A DNA stretch of 5,094 nucleotides from positions 1 through 5,094 of the forward strand of contig JAFUWW010000115.1 in the NCBI GenBank assembly GCA_017471085.1, in the 5' to 3' direction. This stretch comes from Bacteroidales bacterium (lineage in GTDB: Bacteria; Bacteroidota; Bacteroidia; Bacteroidales; UBA932). The notes under the pieces were generated by a model. It had not been told where the DNA came from. It made no database searches and was given only the letters and a program-made list of their open reading frames with translations. The position numbers were made by a program, and so were the translations under genes. This document shows, piece by piece, positions 1 to 3,825 of this stretch; within the stretch, counting starts at the first letter, position 1; each line of letters starts with the position of its first letter.

Positions 1-2
1 CG

Positions 3-104
3 GAAGTACATTTGATGGGGGTGGAGGCACCGCTGCCTGTGGGACGGGCCTTCAAAGACAACTTGAAACAGGAAGACACACAAACAGCTGCGGATGAAAG
101 CTAA
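3..104 (+). CDS. C-terminal end of an unidentified protein (partial)
   Basis: The only open frame entering from the left edge that reads like protein runs in frame 3 to a TAA at 102-104. It encodes 33 residues, beginning EVHLMGVEAPLPVGRAF and ending in a polar, acidic tail (KQEDTQTAADES). The other two plus frames hit stops at 13-15 and 64-66 (frame 1) or read Gly/Thr-rich nonsense ending at 95-97 (frame 2). The tail runs 11 nt past the ATG of the symporter gene, the kind of overlap expected of neighbours in one operon. I do not recognise the product; 33 residues are too few to assign a family, and no membrane segment is present. It is a real gene end only if the open frame continues upstream of the window. 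Confidence 0.5.
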   Translation, partial: EVHLMGVEAPLPVGRAFKDNLKQEDTQTAADES

Positions 105-1416
105 GCAAGATTATTTTGCCACCCGGTCTACCAGCTGGTGGATGGTGGCCCTGGCCATGATCGGCTCCTGCATGTCGGGGGTTTCCTTTGTGTCGGTTCC
201 CGGCATGGTGGCGGTCTCCGGATTCGGATACCTGCAGATGTGCATGGGCTTTTTCCTGGGATACCTGGTGATCGCCTTTGTACTCACTCCCCTGTACTTC
301 AAGTTGGGGGTGGTGTCTATCTACCAGTATCTGGAACAGCGGTTCGGCCTGTCGTCCTACAAGACGGGGGCGTGGTTCTTCTTCATTTCAAAGATGCTGG
401 GAGCTTCCGTGCGGCTGTTCCTGGTATGCTCCACGCTGCAGCTGCTGGTGTTCGGAGGGCTGGGCATCCCGTTCTGGGTGACCGTTTCCGCCTCCGTCTT
501 CCTGGTGTGGTTGTACACTTTCCGGGGCGGCGTCAAATCCGTCATCTGGGTGGATATGGTCAAGACCCTGTGCATGCTGGTGACGGTCGGGCTGTGCCTG
601 GTGCTAATCGGCCGGGAAGTGGGCACCTGGGACCATTCCCTTTCCCGGGTCTTCTACTTTGACGACGTGAACCATCCCCAGTTCTTCTTCAAGCAGTTGC
701 TGGGAGGCCTGTTTACCGTAGTGGCCACTACCGGGCTGGACCAGGATATGATGCAGCGCACGCTGGCCTGCAAGAATGTACGGGATTCGCAGAAGAACCT
801 GGTGGTTTCCAGTGTATTGCAGACCGTCGTCATCGCCCTGTTCCTGGTGCTGGGCGTCTACCTGTACCAGTTCGCCGCCCTGCACGGAATAGATGCAAAG
901 GGGGATGCCGTTTTCCCTGCCGTCGCCTGCTCCAAGTTCCTGCCGCCGGTGGTCGGGGTGCTGTTTGTCGTAGGACTCGTCGCTGCGGGCTTTCCCTCCG
1001 GAGGATCGGCCCTCACAGCGCTCACCACTTCTTTCACCGTCGATATCCTTGGAGGCCTCAAACGGGCCGATGCCGACCGCGTGCGCCGCTGGGTGCATGT
1101 GGGCATGGCCGTGGGAATGGCCGTGTGCATCCTGGTGTTCAGCCTCCTGAATTCCACCAGCACCATCGACGCGGTGTACCGTCTGGCCAGTTACACCTAT
1201 GGTCCGCTGCTGGGGCTGTTTTTCTTCGGCATCCTGAGCAAACGGGAGGTCCGTGACCGCTGGGTGCCGGTGGTGTGCCTGCTCTCCCCCATCCTCTGTC
1301 TGGTACTGGATTTGAACAGTGAACGATGGCTGGGCGGTTACCACTTCAGCTACGAACTGTTACTGCTGAATGCAGGTTTTACGGCCCTGGGGCTTCTGCT
1401 GCTAAGAAAACGATGA
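94..1416 (+). CDS. Sodium:solute symporter (SSS) family transporter, lacking the usual first helix
   Basis: This is a 440-residue polytopic inner-membrane protein predicted to carry a small solute into the cell with Na+. I count about 12 hydrophobic segments. Family landmarks are the core-helix opening MIGSCMSGVSFVSVPG (22-37), FRGGVKSVIWVDMVKT (143-158), GLDQDMMQRTLACKN (214-228) and ALTALTTSFTVDIL (306-319), the region that supplies Na+-site hydroxyls in SSS proteins. Related Bacteroidetes symporters usually have a further N-terminal helix before the DxFF/W segment; here the protein starts right at that segment (KQDYFATRSTSWW), and no hydrophobic run precedes it in any frame. ATG 94 is the first start after an in-frame TGA at 64-66. 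It overlaps the preceding frame by 11 nt and has no clear Shine-Dalgarno, so coupled translation is likely. The stop overlaps the next gene by ATGA. The family is secure; the substrate is unknown. Related symporters occur near amino-sugar or peptidoglycan-recycling genes, but nothing here proves that role. Confidence 0.88.
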   Translation: MKAKQDYFATRSTSWWMVALAMIGSCMSGVSFVSVPGMVAVSGFGYLQMCMGFFLGYLVIAFVLTPLYFKLGVVSIYQYLEQRFGLSSYKTGAWFFFISKMLGASVRLFLVCSTLQLLVFGGLGIPFWVTVSASVFLVWLYTFRGGVKSVIWVDMVKTLCMLVTVGLCLVLIGREVGTWDHSLSRVFYFDDVNHPQFFFKQLLGGLFTVVATTGLDQDMMQRTLACKNVRDSQKNLVVSSVLQTVVIALFLVLGVYLYQFAALHGIDAKGDAVFPAVACSKFLPPVVGVLFVVGLVAAGFPSGGSALTALTTSFTVDILGGLKRADADRVRRWVHVGMAVGMAVCILVFSLLNSTSTIDAVYRLASYTYGPLLGLFFFGILSKREVRDRWVPVVCLLSPILCLVLDLNSERWLGGYHFSYELLLLNAGFTALGLLLLRKR

Positions 1417-2402
1417 AGAATCTATTACCGCTGCTTGTCTTGCTTGTCACCGCCGGCTGTGCCTCCGGTCAGGACAAACCACGCCCCATCAAGGCGACGG
1501 AGAAGCAGCAGGTGCGCGTTTCCATCCCCGTAGGGCAGTACTCCGGCATCACTTTCGTGGGCGGCAACCAGTTTGCGGCTGTCCACGACAAGGCTGACGG
1601 AAGCGGTATTTTCTCTTTTGTGGTCCAGATGGACTCCCTGGCCAACCTGGGGGTGGTGATTGTGTCGGAACTTGCCGCCAACGCCTCGGGAGAAAAGGGG
1701 ATGGACAACGAAGACTTGGTGTATGTGCCCGGCCGCCATTCCCTTTTCGTGGTTTCGGAGACCACCCAGACCGTGCGGGAATACAGCCTCACAGGCAAGC
1801 CTACGGGCGCATCCCTGGCCATACCGGAGGAATTCCGGACAGGAAAGATCGTCCCGGGGAGAGGATTTGAATCGCTCGCTTACAACGCCGTCACCGGCCT
1901 GTTCTGGACCACCACGGAAATGCCCCTTCAGGCCGATTCTCTCTTCCGCCTGCAGAGCTTCTCCGACAAAACCCTGGAAGCGGGAGAACAGTACCTCTAT
2001 GCGGCCGACGAACCTTCGGTTTCCGCCGGAGCGGCATCGTCCGCAAAAGCTTATGTGTTTGGCGTTCCGGCCATTACGGCGCTGGACGATGGGCGGCTTC
2101 TCGTGATGGAGCGCGAGCTGTATGTCCCGTCTACGGGCCTGGGCGCCATGCTCACCGAATCGTTCAGCCGCACCAAGCTGTTTGTCGTAGACCCCGTCCG
2201 CTGCAAAGAGCCCGTGCTGGAGAAAACGCTCCTGCTCAGTTTCGACACATCGGCCCTGAACCTGGCCGATTTCGAAGGCATGTGCCTGGGACCTGTCCTG
2301 CCCGGCGGAGAGCAGATGCTCCTCCTGATCGCCGACTCCCAGGGCAGCATGAACGGCCTCATCGGCGAGTATCTGAAAGTGGTGCTGCTGAAGTACGATT
2401 AA
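1413..2402 (+). CDS. Phytase-like esterase family lipoprotein (PF13449-type)
   Basis: This encodes 329 residues. The start chosen is ATG 1413, which overlaps the symporter stop as ATGA, because it opens directly on a signal peptide: MKNLLPLLVLLVTAGC, with the lipobox cysteine at residue 16. An earlier in-frame ATG at 1326 would place about 29 residues of symporter-coding shadow in front of the signal and is rejected. The body resembles the 'esterase-like activity of phytase' family, a beta-propeller-like fold: GITFVGGNQFAAVHD (45-59), NEDLVYVPGRHSLFVVSE (99-116), GRGFESLAYNAVTGLFWTTTE (149-169), DDGRLLVMERE (225-235) and NLADFEGMCLGP (283-294) followed by LLLIADSQ (303-310). In family members the acidic residues in such motifs are thought to help bind metal. 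The residues after Cys16 (ASGQDKP) are not a clear acidic surface-export signal, so periplasmic anchoring is as likely as surface display. The linkage to the symporter suggests a shared pathway; the substrate is unknown and true phytase activity should not be assumed. Confidence 0.8.
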   Translation: MKNLLPLLVLLVTAGCASGQDKPRPIKATEKQQVRVSIPVGQYSGITFVGGNQFAAVHDKADGSGIFSFVVQMDSLANLGVVIVSELAANASGEKGMDNEDLVYVPGRHSLFVVSETTQTVREYSLTGKPTGASLAIPEEFRTGKIVPGRGFESLAYNAVTGLFWTTTEMPLQADSLFRLQSFSDKTLEAGEQYLYAADEPSVSAGAASSAKAYVFGVPAITALDDGRLLVMERELYVPSTGLGAMLTESFSRTKLFVVDPVRCKEPVLEKTLLLSFDTSALNLADFEGMCLGPVLPGGEQMLLLIADSQGSMNGLIGEYLKVVLLKYD

Positions 2403-3046
2403 AGGCCGATATAGGAGAGGATTACCTGCGCCAGTTCCTCTTCCGTGTGGCCTTCTGCATTCAGGACAAGATGATAGTTGCGGAGGTCGTACCGGCTGGT
2501 GCCGGTAAAACGGTGCACGTAGTTTTCCCGCGCTTTGTCCACTTGCCCGACAACGGCCTTTGCCTCTTCACGCGTGAGGTTCTGCTTTTGCATAATGCGC
2601 TGTACCCGAGTGTCCCTGGGGGCGGTGATCATGACATCCAGGCGGTTTGGGAAGTTTTTCAGCGCGAAGAAACCGCTGCGGCCGGCCACCACCAGCGAGC
2701 CTTCCGAGGCCAGTTCCTGCAGGATTTCCAGCTCTGCACGATAGACGTCTTCGGTGGTAACGTCGTCCCGGTATTCCCTTAACGAATCCGCGTCCTTGTC
2801 CAGGAGCGCAGTGGCAGTGGGCACGGGCGACACCAGGCGGAGGAAGTCGCCGAGCCAGTTCTTTTTCTCGGCCTTGAGTTTCTCGATGGCGGCCGTACTG
2901 AGCCCGAACTGGGTGCGGAGTTTCCGGATCAGGTCTTTGTCGGAATAGCGGACATTCAGTTTGGTGGCCAGCATACGCCCCACGGTGCGGCCGCCGGAGC
3001 CCACTTCCCGGCTGATGGTAATGACAAAGGGTTCGTTAATGGTCAT
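2399..3046 (-). CDS. Cytidylate kinase-like family protein
   Basis: This encodes 215 residues in the cytosol. The N-terminus VITISREVGSGGRTVGRMLA (8-27) carries the glycine-rich nucleotide-binding loop (REVGSGGR) of the Cytidylate_kin2 type. It is followed by YSDKDLI (34-40), the second conserved strand and turn VVAGRSGFFAL (119-129), the strand LDVMITAP (136-143), and the Arg-rich lid region RVQRIMQKQNLTREEAK (147-163) with DKARENYVHRFTG (170-182). These are small P-loop proteins common in Bacteroidetes and Firmicutes; their real phosphate acceptor is mostly unproven and they are distinct from the housekeeping CMP kinase Cmk. ATG 3046 is preferred because the longer frame start at 3079 would lie upstream of the -7 box at 3068-3075. 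A weak AAGGA lies about 6 nt before this ATG. The TAA stop (2399-2401 on the plus strand) overlaps that of the convergent lipoprotein gene. The family is clear; the substrate is not. Confidence 0.87.
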   Translation of the reverse strand: MTINEPFVITISREVGSGGRTVGRMLATKLNVRYSDKDLIRKLRTQFGLSTAAIEKLKAEKKNWLGDFLRLVSPVPTATALLDKDADSLREYRDDVTTEDVYRAELEILQELASEGSLVVAGRSGFFALKNFPNRLDVMITAPRDTRVQRIMQKQNLTREEAKAVVGQVDKARENYVHRFTGTSRYDLRNYHLVLNAEGHTEEELAQVILSYIGL

Positions 3047-3067
3047 GGTTTTCCTTTTTGTTCCAGA

Positions 3068-3075
3068 CAAAGATA
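3068..3075 (-). promoter_or_regulatory. Bacteroidetes -7 box for the cytidylate kinase-like gene
   Basis: On the minus strand this reads TATCTTTG, an exact match to the Bacteroidetes TAnnTTTG consensus. It lies 21 bp upstream of the ATG at 3046, giving a predicted leader of only about 15 nt. No TTTG -33 box is present at the usual 19-21 bp spacing, so the promoter is half supported. It is the mirror image of the tRNA promoter box at 3117-3124. Confidence 0.65.
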
Positions 3076-3093
3076 CCACTTTTTTCCATATCG

Positions 3094-3124
3094 TTTGCGA
3101 ATTGACAAAAAATTGGTATCTTTG
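3094..3124 (+). promoter_or_regulatory. Bacteroidetes-type promoter of tRNA-Ser
   Basis: A -33 TTTG (3094-3097) and a -7 TATCTTTG (3117-3124) are separated by 19 bp, matching the Bacteroides sigma-ABfr promoter layout. A TTGACA at 3102-3107 lies between them but at the wrong spacing for a housekeeping E. coli-type pair with this -7 box. Transcription should start near 3129-3132, about 35 nt before the tRNA. The leader contains a small hairpin, CCGTC (3130-3134) with GACGG (3142-3146), which would be removed by tRNA processing. Confidence 0.8.
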
Positions 3125-3164
3125 CAGTCCCGTCCTTTGTTGACGGAATTTCAGGACAATCCCC

Positions 3165-3253
3165 GGAGAGGTGGGTGAGTGGCTGAAACCAGCAGTTTGC
3201 TAAACTGCCGTACGGGTTATTCTGTACCACGAGTTCGAATCTCGTCCTCTCCG
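3165..3253 (+). tRNA. tRNA-Ser (anticodon GCU)
   Basis: A full class II cloverleaf can be folded by eye. The acceptor stem pairs GGAGAGG (3165-3171) with CCTCTCC (3246-3252), with discriminator G3253. The D arm closes GGT with ACC. The anticodon stem is GCAGT/ACTGC around the loop TTGCTAA (3197-3203), giving anticodon GCT at 3199-3201, which reads AGC and AGU. The long variable arm pairs GTACGG (3210-3215) with CTGTAC (3222-3227), with one wobble and a 6-nt loop. The T arm is ACGAG-TTCGAAT-CTCGT (3229-3245). The long variable arm is the serine identity feature. CCA is not encoded (CAAACCA follows), so CCA must be added by nucleotidyltransferase, as is usual in this phylum. Confidence 0.97.
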
Positions 3254-3266
3254 CAAACCAAGAATG

Positions 3267-3295
3267 GCATCGCAGCGTAGCTGCGGTGCTTTTTT
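3267..3295 (+). terminator. Intrinsic terminator of tRNA-Ser
   Basis: GCATCGCAGC (3267-3276) pairs with GCTGCGGTGC (3280-3289) as a 10-bp stem with one G-T wobble and a GTA triloop. Six T residues (3290-3295) follow directly. It starts 14 nt after the mature tRNA end. The strong stem and U-tract make this a textbook Rho-independent terminator. Confidence 0.88.
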
Positions 3296-3611
3296 GATGG
3301 CCGGCCCGTCGAAAACTTGTTTTCGTAAGGGCTGGACAGCGAAAAAAACACAGAGGGAACGAAGTTACCGGATGCCATTCTCTGTTTGCCCGGACCCCTC
3401 CGGGAGGAAAGAGATAGCGCAAGCGCAGCGCAGCGGAATCTCGCCTCCCGGACACCCTGCCCCTCCCCGCCAAACTCCCGTGGCACATCGCATTACACGT
3501 TTTTGCCCTTTTTCGCGGAATGCCATGTACCGGGGGGGCACCGTATTAGTTTCTTTGGGGGGCAAACCTCTCCCAAAAGTAAACAGACCATCACCGCCGC
3601 CACTAACCCCA
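3296..3611. other. Non-coding stretch with several imperfect inverted repeats
   Basis: No open frame here has a plausible start, composition or family resemblance. Visible structures are: a hairpin 3304-3332 (GCCC, then CGAAAA-CTTG-TTTTCG, then GGGC, with small internal loops); a 10-bp inverted repeat GAATGGCATC (3262-3271) with GATGCCATTC (3371-3380), extended by A3261/T3381; overlapping hairpins at 3389-3451; a C-rich tract around 3451-3480; and a two-part hairpin 3549-3584 (GTTT/AAAC outside, TTTGGG/CCCAAA inside). The stretch looks like repetitive intergenic DNA rather than a gene. No transposase or mobile-element end is recognisable. Confidence 0.5.
3400..3451. repeat. Long imperfect hairpin with a competing shorter hairpin
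   Basis: CCGGGAGG (3400-3407) is a perfect inverted repeat of CCTCCCGG (3444-3451). Inside it, GAGAT (3411-3415) pairs with ATCTC (3438-3442), and the apex is GCGC-rich. The left arm also overlaps a smaller hairpin, CCCGGA (3389-3394) with TCCGGG (3399-3404) around a CCCC loop, so only one of the two can form at a time. No T-tract follows, so it is not an intrinsic terminator. Confidence 0.5.
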
Positions 3612-3675
3612 GCCATGTTGCAAGGCAACTCGCCACGCAACTGCGCTCAGGGGCCGATTAGGCTCGCAACATGGC
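3612..3675. repeat. 64-bp palindrome-ended repeat, copy 1
   Basis: The unit begins GCCATGTTGC (3612-3621) and ends with its exact reverse complement GCAACATGGC (3666-3675). It matches copy 2 at 46 of 64 positions without gaps, including the first 17 bases. The interior is less conserved than the ends. It lies in gene-free DNA between the tRNA terminator and the tannase-like gene. Confidence 0.7.
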
Positions 3676-3703
3676 AAGGAAAATAGCTGGCGAGCCAGAA
3701 ACC

Positions 3704-3773
3704 GGCGCCATGTTGCAAGGCAAATCGACCATCTGCCGCCCTCCAAGGCCAATCGGCCTTGCAACACGGCGTC
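3704..3773. repeat. 64-bp palindrome-ended repeat, copy 2, with longer arms
   Basis: The unit proper is 3707-3770, the same 64-bp length as copy 1 and 95 bp downstream of it. Its arms are longer: positions 3706-3721 pair with 3756-3771 over 16 bases with a single A-C mismatch (3710/3767), and one wobble plus one more pair extend this to 3704/3773. A second, competing hairpin sits in the right half: AAGGCC (3745-3750) with GGCCTT (3755-3760) around AATC. The right edge is 25 bp before the -7 box of the tannase-like gene. Confidence 0.7.
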
Positions 3774-3798
3774 CGGCGCAACTTGGCTGTTTTTTTTG

Positions 3799-3806
3799 TA
3801 TTTTTG
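3799..3806 (+). promoter_or_regulatory. Bacteroidetes -7 box for the tannase-like gene
   Basis: TATTTTTG matches TAnnTTTG and lies 19 bp before the ATG at 3826, so the leader would be only about 12-15 nt, with no Shine-Dalgarno. No TTTG is found at the expected -33 position; the nearest similar element is TTGG at 3783-3786, which is too close. A run of eight T (3790-3797) lies directly upstream and may help melting or bending. Repeat copy 2 ends where a -33 box would be expected, so regulation may involve that region. Confidence 0.6.
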
Positions 3807-3825
3807 CCGAAACACCCGCCTCGTT

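Noticed and set aside
604..1344. Long minus-strand open frame of 246 codons opposite the symporter
   Set aside because: The plus frame has clear SSS motifs; the antisense product is a His/Gln/Gly-rich mix with no recognisable fold, as expected from GC-rich codon mirroring.
3231..3260. tRNA-Ser 3' end as an attachment site of an integrated element
   Set aside because: I found no second copy of the T-arm/acceptor sequence and no integrase gene in the window, so there is no direct support.
3036..3488. Minus-strand frames running across the tRNA, producing peptides such as RTRFELVVQ or GEDEIRTRGTE
   Set aside because: These peptides are the well-known false products of reading the tRNA T-arm and acceptor stem backwards; the tRNA is certain.
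3264..3686. Plus-strand open frame of 140 codons downstream of the tRNA
   Set aside because: It begins inside the terminator stem, crosses several inverted repeats and has no family-like segment or ribosome binding site.
3612..3770. The two 64-bp repeats as a minimal CRISPR array
   Set aside because: Only two diverged copies exist, the units are longer than CRISPR repeats, the interiors are poorly conserved and no cas gene is present.
3790..3797. T8 run as the tail of an intrinsic terminator formed by repeat copy 2
   Set aside because: The hairpin ends at 3773, 16 nt before the T run, too far for Rho-independent termination; the run sits immediately before a -7 box instead.
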